This document shows positions 43,401 to 54,754 of a stretch of DNA of 64,000 bases, piece by piece. The notes beneath the pieces were generated by a model. It did no database searches and had not been told where the DNA came from. It saw nothing but the letters and a program-made list of their open reading frames with translations. Positions within the stretch are counted from its first letter, which is position 1. The number at the start of each line of letters is the position of its first letter. The stretch spans positions 2,135,511 through 2,199,510 of the forward strand of contig NW_020653715.1 in NCBI RefSeq assembly GCF_003589595.1, in the 5' to 3' direction. Source of the DNA: Hyposmocoma kahamanoa (taxonomy: Eukaryota; Arthropoda; Insecta; Lepidoptera; Cosmopterigidae). The position numbers and the translations under genes are program-made.

Positions 43401-43797
43401 GATGAAATTTGTAATAAAATTTGTTCTTCTTTAAAAATTCCTTTTAGTTTACAGACTTGGTAACTAATACACCATTTCAGTTAACTAATATCACAAACAC
43501 AGTACTGGCACTCACTAAATTGGTAGTTTAGTTTTAAGTTACAAAGGAATAGCATAAAATAAACTTATATTCCGTTTCAAATAATTTTAAAGCACGTTAC
43601 TGGCACTCGCTAAAACAATTCTTTGTTAACAGTTACTTTTAGGTCACAATAGCTAATACCCCATTTCAATTAATTGGTATCACAAATACAACAACGGCTC
43701 TGTCAAAACAAGTATTCTCTAAAAAGTTACTTTTGGCAAAAATTAACTAGTAGGGACATTGAAGCGTTTACTTCAAGTAACTAATATTGTGGGTATA
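43401..43797. repeat. Degenerate local repeats
   Basis: CACCATTTCAGTTAACTAATATC / CCCCATTTCAATTAATTGGT and GTACTGGCACTCACTAAA / GTTACTGGCACTCGCTAAA recur every 80-200 bases. Confidence 0.45.
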
Positions 43798-44209
43798 ATT
43801 TGGTGAAATTACAGGCATATAGGACTTGTCAACTCATACAATAGGGTCCAAGGTCACGACTGACAGTTATGTCTAATTTTAATTTAATTTATCCATAAAA
43901 CAGACTACAATGGTTCAAGTCGGTAGTGTACCTACGTCTAAATAAATTAGTGCCTGAACAACAAGAAAATTTGCTTCCTGTTGATCACCACTTGGACAAA
44001 ATGGCGCATCCATGGCGAGTCATACCTTGCCGCCACAGTCATCAAGATGGCATTGCGAGTGACCCGCAGAGCATCGAGGCAGTCTTTTTGCGCATTGTAG
44101 CATAAAAATCATCAGTCCTATACTGGCAAACATGCCCGAGGCGCTGCAAGCCCACGATAGCCTCATCAGCACAATGCAAAACACCCTATAGCAGTAAAGT
44201 TCCTAGTGT
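43798..44209. other. M-family scrap then unassigned sequence
   Basis: 43801-43842 matches GGTGAAATTACAGGCATA..GACTTGTCAACTCAT. 43975-44170 is GC-richer but unrecognised. Confidence 0.4.
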
Positions 44210-44433
44210 AACGTGAGCATTACTGCGTTCAGGTTTCGAAGGGTAAGAGTGCTGGTAAATTATTTTTTTTACAGACACATGAGACTTGTCAACTTATGTA
44301 TCAGGGTGACGGACGCAGCGATAGTGAAAAATATAATTGATAGAAAGCTCTGATAGGCACTGCTGATGTTATGACAGACGTGTTGCTTACCAACAGGCGC
44401 ACAACTTGTTTGTCCCGTCACTCGATATCACAC
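44210..44433 (+). mobile_element. M-family retroposon copy 14
   Basis: GTAACGTGAGCATTACTGCG, CAGGTTTCGAAGGGTAAGAG, GAGACTTGTCAACTTATGTA, ACTTGTTTGTCCCGTCACTC. Confidence 0.8.
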
Positions 44434-45458
44434 TAAAGTACAATACCGGTACTCCAAAACCTCGGTGTCCCAACAGTTTTCATTATGAGGAAGTCATGAT
44501 TTCGATTCCCTGTAGGTCCCATTCGGGAGATAAACTATTCCCCCATAATGCTCCAGAGCGAATAGCGTTGCTCTGATACCAATAGTACAGAAATTATTTA
44601 CTTGAGACCAGGTAATTGATGTGATTGTTGAAAAAGTAACTAGTATCTCAAATACACCTACATCACTAGTTTCAAAAAATATTGTCTATATTTATAGCGC
44701 GAGAAGGCCATTTGGTGTGTTTATTTGGACTCCTAACCGCTCCATGTTTACATTAATTAGCGATCTTTAGCGATGTTCCCCTGTTTTATTGCCCACATAA
44801 ATTCCCGAGTGATGCTCGAATTGGGTCGCCTTTTTCATATAATTACCAGTATGGTAATACCATAACACTACCTAAATTATTTATTTATTTTTTTATTTAT
44901 TTATTATTAATTAAAAATAAATACAAATAAAAACTTAACTTTAACGGTGTAGCAAAAACCAATTTAGGTTTGTCCGTACACCGGTGTTCACCGTCTAGGC
45001 TTTACAAATTAACAATTATATATTAACTAAATGTAAACATACTTAACAAAGAATTACTTGTAAACAAATGTATAAATAAAAATGGAATGTTACTAGTACT
45101 AAATAGAATACAATTAACAAATAAAAGAAAATTGTGGGTAAGCATGAAACTCATCAGCTTCACAGTGCATGATAGTAAATGTGTCCATGGGGCCGTAATA
45201 CACGGATGGATTTTTTTACAATAGTATTTTAATTTAATATTTCAAACTTATCAATTGATTTAGTATTCTAATGTAAAATATTGTTTTAATTTACGTTTAA
45301 TGTTAGCTTTCGTTATTTCACTTCTAAGTTGTTCAGGCAATTCATATCATAATAACATAATTAAATAATAGACATTGCTCGAGTAAGTCTTTATTGCTTT
45401 CTATTGCTCATAGACACACATAAACGACTTGACTTGCATTGAAAAACATTGACTTTAT
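44434..45458. other. No gene recognised
   Basis: AT-rich; the ATTTATTTATT run at 44880-44920 with downstream GTCCGTACACCGGTGTTCAC may be a reversed LINE 3' end. Confidence 0.35.
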
Positions 45459-45700
45459 TGCCGCCATGCCACCTTACCTATTTCTGACGCCAAGCAGTAA
45501 CGTGAACATTACAGCCTTGTGCTGGTGAAATTACAAATTACATTACTTTGCGATTTGAAGCTCTGAGTGGCGCTGTAAATGTTATGTAGCTCACCTGATA
45601 TTATAAAAAAAAATCTTTCTATGTGCTTGTTACAGATTTATATTTTTGGTTTTTACCGACTTTTTTGCAGTAGCGCCATCTGTGAGAAATTTGTTTCTTC
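45459..45700. mobile_element. M-family fragment (+) followed by T-family fragment (-)
   Basis: 45459-45600: CACCTTACCTATTTCTGACG, CAAGCAGTAACGTGAACATT. 45612-45700: TTTCTATGTGCTTGTTACAG and TAGCGCCATCTGTGAGAAAT. Confidence 0.6.
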
Positions 45701-46019
45701 ACTCGGAGAGGTTCCTTTTACTGCTACCATCATCTGTTACGATAAGTATAAGGAACTAGTGGATTTATACAAAAAAAATAATATCATGATAGTAAAACAT
45801 CGTGACAAATTTAAACATTACAAACATCGACTTTATTATTGATGACAAAGATCAAATAAACACAAAGAAAAACTTCATCGATCCGACGGGAATCGAACGC
45901 AAGCCGCCTCAACGTGGCTACATCAGGAACTTTATCAGATATGATCCCAACAATCTATGGAAAGCGTGCAGGGCAAAAACATACAAACACACAAGCGAAG
46001 TCAAACTTAAATTAAAAAT
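45701..46019. other. Open but unrecognised sequence
   Basis: 45802-46056 is open. Part of it (GATCCGACGGGAATCGAAC) is the complement of a tRNA B box, so a SINE origin is more likely than a gene. Confidence 0.35.
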
Positions 46020-46520
46020 CATCTTTATTTCATTAAATTCTACTGTTCATTCGTAAGGCAAATTCCCCTGAGAAGAAAGAGCAAGAAACTCTAGAGGTTG
46101 GTCTTTGTAAATAAGCATTTGTACAAAATATTTGGTAATTTACGATTTTTTTTATGATGATACTTAGTGACAGGCAGTCGTGCGCCTGGTGTTAAGCGTC
46201 ACGCCTGTCCAAAACAGTTGCAGTGGCACTCAAAGGGCCTTGCCACTACGCCCGTTACCCTCAGACGTAAGTTGAAAAGTTTCACGTGCCTGTAATTTCA
46301 TAGCACCGTAATCCTTCAAATACGGAACGCAGTGTATAAGGTGACAGTACTACCCTGGACGAACTCTTCCACAAGCTTTACTGCTATAACAACAAAGTGT
46401 ACTGCTACATCAAGGAGCTCTAATGCTCTATTTATTTCAAACATAGATAGAGAATTCCTGCAAGAGCTAAACGGGTCAATGCCACTGATTTTTTGTTATC
46501 CAAAGGCCCAGAAACAATCT
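46020..46520 (-). mobile_element. K-family LINE 3' end split by M-family copy 15
   Basis: 46020-46130 (AAGAAACTCTAGAGGTTGGT) and 46430-46520 (CAAGAGCTAAACGGGTCAAT) are adjacent in the intact copy. Between them 46147-46388 is an M-family retroposon in minus orientation. Confidence 0.65.
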
Positions 46521-46920
46521 TTAGTATAGTCTTCGTTTCAAGTCTGAGATCGTTTCAGTCGTTTGTAACTATGATCAGTAAGTTATCTGCCTAATTAATA
46601 GTTAACTCATGATCGTAAGTAAACACGGGTCCGGCGCTGGCCTGATTGCACCCAAAGGCTATTACCGACTCGCATACTTAAACAACGAGCATGAATGTTG
46701 ATACTTCAAACTGAAAACTCAAAATTATTATTTCTTCCATGTGTCGTTTTTGAATCCCAACTGTTATGTACTAGTTGGTATCAGGAAAGCATTTTTTGAT
46801 TCCCAAATTACTGGTACTAGCAGTTGGGATTTAAGAAAGTATTTTTGAGTCCCAAGCCTCATTTTATGAATTCGAATCAGAATTTTATGAATTCGAGAAT
46901 ATATTTTTTAATCTTTTTTA
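46521..46920. other. No gene; short local repeat
   Basis: 46750-46855 has two diverged units with GTACTAG.AGTTGG and TTTTTGA(T/G)TCCCAA. Confidence 0.35.
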
Positions 46921-47222
46921 TTTTTTTATGATACCTAAATAAGTGACGGGACGAAGAAGTCCTGCAACTGGTGGTAAGCGACATGCCTGTACGTAGCAGT
47001 TGCAGTACAACTGAGAGCTTTAAATTGTAAAGATCTGAAGAGCACTGCCACTGCGCCCATCACCCCGAGACATAGGTTGACAAGTTCCACGAGTCAGTAA
47101 TTTCACCAGCATTCTAATCTTTCAAAACCGGAATGCAGTAATGCTCACATTACTGATTGGTGGCAGAAATAGGTAGCAGAAGTTCCCTGGACGAACTGTT
47201 TCACAAGAAGCTCTACTGCTAT
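46921..47222 (-). mobile_element. M-family retroposon copy 16, near full length
   Basis: GTGACGGGACGAAGAAGTCC, hairpin, CACCCCGAGACATAGGTTGA, CAGTAATGCTCACATTACTG, AAGCTCTACTGCTATC. Confidence 0.88.
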
Positions 47223-47586
47223 CAAAACTCCGCACCAGCCAAGCAACGGAATTCAGTAATCTGATAACAACAAATTTTAAAAACAGCATACAATAATTGC
47301 GAATAAGCAAAGATAAAAGTATGTGATAAAATAAACGTTATATAATTTTCAACACACATTTTAATCAAAAACAATATCTAATCAAAAAAAATATGCGAGT
47401 CATTCTTACAAACCGTGATAAAGAAACACTGACAAATAATTAGGATATTGCGCACTAAGCGTTGTATATAGAAACCGAAACGTATGACAAAAACGCCACT
47501 GATAGATTGGGCTACTTATTGTGAAAAACAATACCTCTTGGCACCTATAGCTGTATACGTATGTGAATAAACACTCTTGTATCAAC
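47223..47586. other. No gene recognised
   Basis: Nothing supported. Confidence 0.3.
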
Positions 47587-47755
47587 ATCATCATCAGCCA
47601 CGGTCTGATTTGACCCACTCCTGGGTGTAGGCCTCCAGAAGTTTGTGCCATCCACCACGGTCTTGTGTTAACCGCATCCATTGATGCCCCGCGACGCGTC
47701 TTACTCATCCTGTCACCAATTAGTCGACGTCTTGCCCCATTGTATTGTGTCACAA
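47587..47755 (-). mobile_element. RTE-type LINE 3' end, reversed
   Basis: CATCATCATCAGCCACGGTC, CACTCCTGGGTGTAGGCCTC and CATCCACCACGGTCTTG form the reversed 3' end of a LINE ending in GATGATGATG; compare 34450-34490. Confidence 0.55.
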
Positions 47756-47837
47756 AATAAGTATTAGTTAACAATAAAATAACTTGCAAAGTTAGACAAA
47801 CAAAAGTAAGTTTAACAGTGGAACACGCTGCGAATTT

Positions 47838-48015
47838 TAGCAGTGATACAAACGCGCGATTGCATCGATGCAGATGCGCGTGCACATCGACGCACATGCT
47901 TATAAAACACAAGTGTAGCGATGTAATCGCGCGTTTGTATTGATGGAGTCGCGCGTGTGTAAAGGTAGACGACTGGCGACTGCATTTTGCGCGTTTGCGT
48001 CATTGCTATAAGTGG
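47838..48015. repeat. Inverted-repeat cluster with ACAAACGCGCGA motif
   Basis: ATACAAACGCGCGATTGCAT (47846) is mirrored at 47919-47940 with one mismatch in 22. Related motifs recur as ACACGCGCGACTCCATCAAT (complement) and GCAAACGCGCA near 47990. Markedly richer in CpG than its surroundings; perhaps a hAT-like MITE. Confidence 0.5.
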
Positions 48016-48268
48016 CCGTATATACTCATAAAACTGTCCAAACTAAATAATTGAGAGAATAGTTGGTTCCAATGCAATGCCGTATAGAAAAGTGGCAGAT
48101 TACTGTACGATATTTTACTTCTTATTTTATTTATTTCTCAATAGTTTTTGTGTAATTGTTTTTCTATAAATCAAGCTTTGTCTTTATTAAGCACTTTATG
48201 TTGTTAGATAAAACAACATAAAGTGCTTTATGTAGAAATACGTTACTGACTTTTCATTACTCATATAA

Positions 48269-48384
48269 GGTGCTCGTAAAATTACAAGCACATGGGCTTG
48301 TCAACTTGTATCAAGTGCAGTGCTCCAAAGATCTTTGTGATTTAAAGCTCTGAGCAGCATTGCAACTGTCATGGGTAGGTGTGT
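48269..48384 (+). mobile_element. M-family fragment, copy 17
   Basis: ATTACAAGCACATGGGCTTG, CAAAGATCTTTGTGATTTAA, ACTGTCATGGGTAGGTGTG. Confidence 0.65.
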
Positions 48385-49160
48385 AGTCTATAATTTAGTT
48401 ACAAATTTTGTCATTTTCTCGCACAGCCGATGACCACACACATCCATACACCGGCGCGACGCCCTTTTACATTAATAATTAACCAATTACAGAATGACAA
48501 CTCTTCACTGCACACCAGTCCTATTCATACACCACTACAGACGCATCCGCATTACCACGGACGAGCCTTTATCTATCTATAGTGCGCGGGGGCGAATTCG
48601 AGCAAGATGACCGGTAAAATCACACAACGTATGATTTTGAAACGTAAAAACGTAAAAAAATTGTAATTTGTTTTGGTTGTACAATAAAGTGTTAACATAC
48701 ATAAAAAGTGAGAGATTTTATTTGAAAAATTTCAGTCCAATAGCATCACAACTATACTATTTTCACTTCAAGTATCAAAAGAGTTGCACCACAGTGTACT
48801 ATCTATGTAGATTCAGTGCTCAAACGTTGTGATAGCTCCCAATAACAGCTCGAGGCGTTCAATTATTGCTATTATTAATTAACCTGCTCGCTTGTCTCGA
48901 ACACACCGTATAATATCGAATTTGTTTTCATGCGCTATAACTTTGTATGCAAATTGTACCTTAAAAAAATAAAATAAAATAAATATGACGAAAAAATTAT
49001 ATATATCAATGGTATTTTATGGAATCGATCCAATGAGGATCCTTGTCGAGTACCGTGTTTTAAGTAATAAGTGCGAGATTTTAAGATCTAATTATGTAAC
49101 TATTGATACAATACTTTTTCTAGTAAGTAAATTAAAATAATGAAACATAACCAGTGATCT
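48385..49160. other. Probable repeat with ACAATAAAG end; no gene
   Basis: 48395-48690 ends TTGTACAATAAAGTG and may be a SINE or LINE 3' end; the rest is unassigned. Confidence 0.35.
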
Positions 49161-49164
49161 TTAT

Positions 49165-49770
49165 CCGCTCACGCGATGCGCTCATCCTACCGCAAAATGG
49201 CGGCTATTTGGTTTCGCAAAATAGAAAAACTTTCAGTTTAAATACAAGTTTTAATAAATAAAATTTTTATTCTGCATTGCTAAATAAATACCCTCCGTAC
49301 TACAACAAAGACATCTCAAATAAAATGCAGTAATACACCGCAAATCCTGCACTTAAAAAGCACTAATGAAATTTTTGGTGTACTTGGGTAAATATGATAA
49401 TATTCCGTTTGAGTGGTTCTAACGTTTACCATGAAATTACTCCTTAAAGTATAGTTTATAAACATTTATATTCAGGGTAAACTTAAAAAACGCTACTTAC
49501 GGTATGTTTTCAATAAATAAACACCGAAATCACCTGCCCAAACAATAACACACACGATTGTCGTGACGTATTTTTGAAGTTGTTTATATTTTTTAAATGA
49601 CCGAACCAGGCATTAAAAACTTTATGGTTTGCTAGAGTAGTTACCGAAATAGCAATTAGTATTAGTTCTTTTACCTGTTATAACTTCGATATCCGATAAA
49701 TCGGTATAAAATCATCACCGGCACCTCTAGGTGTGGTATGCGTCTACGGCTGCATGTATCGCGTGAGCGG
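49165..49770 (+). mobile_element. C-family TIR element, copy 3 (606 bp)
   Basis: Ends CCGCTCACGCGATGCGCTCA and GTATCGCGTGAGCGG, TTAT on both sides (49161-49164, 49771-49774). Nearly the same as copy 1 at 23786. Confidence 0.82.
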
Positions 49771-50076
49771 TTATAGATTATTTTGTTAACAATATACGAA
49801 AATAAACTCAAACAAATGCTGCAAAATAAAAACTAACGAGACGGAATAGAAATGTCCGCGATTGGTCAAGTACTGATTATATTTTAACCAATCAGGAGCC
49901 AGTAGAGCGTTTGAGTAGCGTCATACATACTTTACCTATATTGTTTTTAAATAGTTCTTTTTTACCAAATGGTTGACGTCTTTATACCTGTTAAGTAACA
50001 TTTTGAGATAATATTTAAGAAAATAATTTGAATTTTAATACTTCACTAATGTAATGACGCATTTAAGCAGACTCTT

Positions 50077-50345
50077 TTGTTATAATTGTTAATACAAAGA
50101 TCGAACACTCAGGAAAAAATCCTTCGATTCCGGCCGGATTTGAACCGACGTCTTCTAGCATACCGTACCAGACGCTATACCAACTAAGCCACGGAACGAA
50201 CCAGCGCACCTCACGTATTTTTCTATGTGCTTGTTGTAGTGTGTTTGTATTTGGTTTTTCAACGACTTTTTGGTCGTAGCGCCATCTATGAAAAATCTAT
50301 GAAAGTTTTATCATCGCCAGGGCTGGTAGTCGTAAAGCTATCTAT
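50077..50345 (-). mobile_element. T-family tRNA-bearing element, reverse copy
   Basis: TIR TTGTTATAATTGTTAATACA, GGCCGGATTTGAACCGACGT (B-box complement), CATACCGTACCAGACGCTAT, CCAACTAAGCCACGG (A-box complement), body to GCCAGGGCTGGTAG. The opposite TIR is absent. Confidence 0.8.
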
Positions 50346-50764
50346 CTAACTATAAAAATGTAACAGACTCTTTTGATCAACAAAATTTCGATGTTCTTTT
50401 TTTAAATGCATTAATTCTGTGTACAATACTATAATAAAATTTAACCAGTTCAGTAGCGATTACCATAGACAATCAGGACCAAAGTAGAAAAAAAAAATTT
50501 GGGTTCCTCATACAAAAATGCAGCAAGCCAATCGTATCTTCAGAGTCGATACAGCCTCAAATGCTTTGGTTGATTCCGCATTGAACAATCCCTTTGAAAA
50601 AAATATAGTAAAATTGAGGACATACTCGACTCCTAAAAATTTTCACGATAGAAAAAAAACGCAAACGTAACCTCGAAATTTTACAAGAAAACCGGTGTAT
50701 TCAATGGGTACTTTACATATATACCAATTATTTTTTTTTATATCAACTGAACTAAATAGAACAC
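50346..50764. other. No gene recognised
   Basis: Nothing supported. Confidence 0.3.
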
Positions 50765-51860
50765 GTATCGGGCTAGGCCTGCGGCGCGAGGTCGGTTTCA
50801 GTTTACGGGGTGTGCATGAGCTCTTCGGTGGCACGACAGTTAGTACTATGGCACATTTGTAAGTTGGTTTTGGTCTGAGTATTCTAGGTTATCGTTGATT
50901 TGGTATTCATAGTACCTACATAGTACAGGAAATTCGGCAGTAGTTTGGCATTTTTCCCCATAAACACTTCTCTTTGGCATAGCTTTCAAGAAAATGAAAT
51001 CTAACATAGAGACGGTTGAGATACAACAACGCTAAAATAAGTATCTCATTTCCACTACATCGGGAAGCATGCTTTACATTTTTACAATTGTGAGATCTTG
51101 TACTCGTAATCTATTACGTCTCCGTATCTTATCTCCATTTCATGGCGTGCGGACGCTTCGGGCTTCGCCCTCCGAGGGCCTCGACCTCTCTCTCCCTCTC
51201 TCTCTCTCTCGACCTCGGCCTCGGCATTTATGGCTTGTTTTAAAAAAAATTGAAATAGCTCTTTAATGGCGGCCATATTTAAAAATTGCAAAAATATATT
51301 TTGACCACTAATTATTATCAAACAATCTTAGAAATCTTTTAGTTCCAATTTTCAGTCCGAGTATAGAAAGTTTTTTCAATAGCAATTTACATATAAAATT
51401 ACGGCTATATCAAAAAAACGGCAGAAACAAAGTTTTTACCCCAAATTGTGATTGAAGCCATTCCATTTTCAGTCGAATTAGAAGAAATTTGTATCTACCG
51501 CCAAAAAAGTTAGTATGGCAGCCATATTGAAAAATGGCAAAAAATAAATTTTGACCGCTTATTATTATTAAACACTCATAGAGACCCCGACATGTCCACT
51601 TTCAATAGAATTAGACAAATTTTTATCTAGCGCTAAAAGAGTTTGTATGGCAGTTTGTATTTGTATTCGACCGCAATTATTATCAAACGCCTTTATAGAT
51701 CCTCCGTTTCGATTTTCAGTTGAATTAGAGCTAATTTTTATTAGTTGTTGAATGGTGGCCTTATTAAAAAATGGCGTAAAATTATTTTTGATCACAACAC
51801 ACAACACAAACACATTTTTTAGGCCGTTGATCACTCTTTCATATTTGATTCTTTGCTTTG
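50765..51860 (-). repeat. N-family large repeat, copy 2 (inverted)
   Basis: GGCCTGCGGCGCGAGGTCGG, ACATCGGGAAGCATGC, GCTTCGGGCTTCGCCCTCCG, a CT microsatellite (51187-51212). Then degenerate units of roughly 115-135 bases, each with ATTTTCAGT(C/T)GAATTAGA, GTATGGCAGCCATATTG-like and GACCGCTTATTATTAT. Confidence 0.65.
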
Positions 51861-52474
51861 GAATCTATCCGCGTACAACGGTATAAATATCTTTTTCCAC
51901 CATATCGGGAAGTATGCGTTCTATTTCTGTCAAGGAGTAAGAACTTGTAGTTTTATATATATAACGATATACATTTTTGTAATGATTTTAATTTCATTTG
52001 TAAAAAAATGAATTCCGAAATAAAGGCAGAGTCGCCCCGCCTCTCGACCGGTACAAAAGAGCCGATTCAGTATGGGAAAATTTTTAATTTCAATTTAATT
52101 TTATCTAAAAATATAACATTAGAAATGAAACTTCTTCTCGTCGTATGCTTACTATGGTGGTGAAATCATTTGACAATTGACGTAAGGTACTCGCTGATAG
52201 TTGCCCAGGATGCGTCAGATGTGCAGCAAAGAATGGGTAACCTGTGCAGGGAGGCTCCCCAACGAAACTTTTTATGAAACTAAAATGGAAAGATCTATAA
52301 ACGAAGTACTAATAACTATTTTTAATGGACTAAAAAAGAAGGAGGTTTTTTATTCGACTCTATTTCTTTGTGCGTTTGTTACTCGATTACTCCAACAATT
52401 GCTATGTTTAAGTGTAATTTAAATCGTATTTAATGGAAAATCAAAAGAGGTATGACGAGTGGGGTATTTTTTAG
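51861..52474. other. No gene recognised
   Basis: The frame at 52201-52422 has no domain I recognise. Confidence 0.3.
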
Positions 52475-52968
52475 TAAAATGTTTTTTGTTCTTTTTGTTT
52501 TTGTTTTGTGTAGTTTCTTAANNNNNNNNNNNNNNNNNNNNNNNNNNNNNNNNNNNNNNNNNNNNNNNNNNNNNNNNNNNNNNNNNNNNNNNNNNNNNNN
52601 NNNNNNNNNNNNNNNNNNNNNNNNNNNNNNNNNNNNNNNNNNNNNNNNNNNNNNNNNNNNNNNNNNNNNNNNNNNNNNNNNNNNNNNNNNNNNNNNNNNN
52701 NNNNNNNNNNNNNNNNNNNNNNNNNNNNNNNNNNNNNNNNNNNNNNNNNNNNNNNNNNNNNNNNNNNNNNNNNNNNNNNNNNNNNNNNNNNNNNNNNNNN
52801 NNNNNNNNNNNNNNNNNNNNNNNNNNNNNNNNNNNNNNNNNNNNNNNNNNNNNNNNNNNNNNNNNNNNNNNNNNNNNNNNNNNNNNNNNNNNNNNNNNNN
52901 NNNNNNNNNNNNNNNNNNNNNTAAAATGTTTTTTGTTCTTTTTGTTTTTGTTTTGTGTAGTTTCTTAA
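52475..52968. other. Assembly gap (400 N) with duplicated 47-bp flanks
   Basis: Ns fill 52522-52921. The 47 bases before (52475-52521) and after (52922-52968) are identical, starting TAAAATGTTTTTTGTTC and ending GTAGTTTCTTAA. Open frames through the Ns are artefacts. Confidence 0.95.
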
Positions 52969-53423
52969 CTGCCGCAAATGTTAAAAAATGTTGTAGTGTA
53001 TATTTTTGTGTGTGGTAAAATGTTGTTATGTTGATGTATTTATAGGTTCATGTTTTCAAAATGTATGTTTATTGTAGTGGCGTTCATTCTGTGTCTAACA
53101 GTCCGTTTAAGCTTTAATATACGGACAACGGCACATCAGACTACACATCTTTGTTCGAAAATGTAACGAATGTAACGAGACCAAATAAATTACTTTTCTC
53201 TCTTTCTTTCATTTGAAACAGAGACATGATTTTTTTTATTCGGTCCACAAAACTGGATATAATTCAGACATAAACTACAAGTATTTCATTTATATAGTGA
53301 CACGATAAGAATGTATTCCACTTGATTGGAACACATCAAGCAAAACAGGCCAAAGTAACTGCATAAGTGTCATAATATGAAATAAGTGACAGTAACTCTA
53401 AATTTTAAGTATTTTAAGAAAAC
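52969..53423. other. No gene recognised
   Basis: 53122-53162 repeats sequence near 843. Confidence 0.3.
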
Positions 53424-53792
53424 TCAACTCAAGTCTGTCGTATAGTTAACATAATAGACACTTTCTAATTGAGTTCCTAGCTGAGACCACAGAACCAGAG
53501 AAAATACCGAAATCAAAACGGATACCATTGTAAGAAGAACACATGCGATGCAGTGGACAGTGTTGACCGAGGTTGGTTCTACAAATAGGGATCGAAAATG
53601 CTTTACGATCTTGCAGGCGACTGCCAGGATGGGGGACGGAGAAACGTAAACGTTGAAGGATGTCAGGTGCAGCAATAAAGCCATGATGATAACTATATGA
53701 AAGCAAAAGACAGAGTTACCAAACAGGTACTTGAGATTATCACAAAAGGCAAACACGACACTTAACGATAAAATGTATAAAGTCATGTTCAT
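53424..53792 (-). CDS. Possible small membrane protein, unrecognised
   Basis: From the ATG at 53792 the frame gives 122 residues (MNMTLYILSLSVVFAFC onward). Three hydrophobic segments lie at roughly 2-17, 28-49 and 79-103, joined by short polar loops including KIVKHFRSLFVEPTS. No donor or acceptor site fits cleanly at the ends and no family is recognised; a receptor-like exon or chance frame are both possible. Not AT-repeat derived as far as I can see. Confidence 0.25.
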   Translation of the reverse strand: MNMTLYILSLSVVFAFCDNLKYLFGNSVFCFHIVIIMALLLHLTSFNVYVSPSPILAVACKIVKHFRSLFVEPTSVNTVHCIACVLLTMVSVLISVFSLVLWSQLGTQLESVYYVNYTTDLS

Positions 53793-53795
53793 CAA

Positions 53796-54754
53796 TTACA
53801 CTTCCGGACACTTGAATCGAGCCACCTTGATTTTTTTGGTTTGGAGTACTGTAACTTGTAAAAAATCTATGTAGAAGGAAAATGTTTTGATGCAGTTTTG
53901 GAGCTGGTTTAATCAACATTCATTTAGAGTGCCACTGTTCTAAATTTGAACTACAGTTTATTAAAAAAGTCGAGTTACGTTGAAACAAGTCCATATTTGC
54001 TTTTTTCAAAGAAAAAAATCTAATCGATTTTTAAATAAAAAAATGTTTTAAATGAAAAGAAATGTTTATTTAGTAACTTGTATTGCCTCCCCGTGCATTA
54101 ATGAATTAAATGCATTTCAAGGCCTGTTGAAACACTCAAGATTATTTTACTGCCAGTTATAATGACTTGCAAAGCCGTCATCATTGCTGCGTTCAACAAT
54201 ATATAATAAGGCTCAATTCACATTGCCATTGCCAATTTACCATACCATACCATACTGAAATTTTAATTTATAATTTTTAATTTACCATACCATATTGAAA
54301 TTTATGACACGAGCCATAAAACCGGTCGCGCCTCTTCCGGAGTACTCACGCGCAGTCTCGAGATTTCTCGCAGCTATGGTGCTAATAATAGTAATAACTT
54401 TATTGATAACCATTAACAAATACAGGCAAGATACAGTACTTAGTTATTGTTTGGTTGCCAACCAGTTAGGCTATATCCAGACCCTACAAAAGGATTTAAA
54501 GCGAGGTATTTCAATGCAAACCTACGTTGGCAATTAGTATGAATAAAATAAGAACAGGCGGAGAAAATTTGACAGAGATCCGCCGTCGACAAGCGCCTGA
54601 TGGCGACTGTCTTTAAACCGCTGGGTAGCTTTCAAATTTTGGGAAAAATGTCAATTTAATAATTATAGGCCTTCAGTTGAAAACTTCTCAGGTTCTCTGT
54701 AGTATTTAAAGAGAAATATCTCCAAATAAAAATGAGTTTTTAGGATAAAGTACC
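53796..54754. other. No gene; LINE-tail-like and TACCATACCAT repeats
   Basis: 54238-54294 has tandem TACCATACCATA..GAAATTT units. 54388-54420 reads in reverse as a LINE-like ATAAAG plus TTATTACTATTATTA tail, which explains the open frame there. Confidence 0.4.

Noticed and set aside
52452..53018. Long open frame across the N gap
   Set aside because: Built from Ns and a duplicated contig end.
54295..54537. 80-codon frame with a hydrophobic stretch
   Set aside because: The hydrophobic part is the translation of a reversed LINE-like ATT-rich tail.
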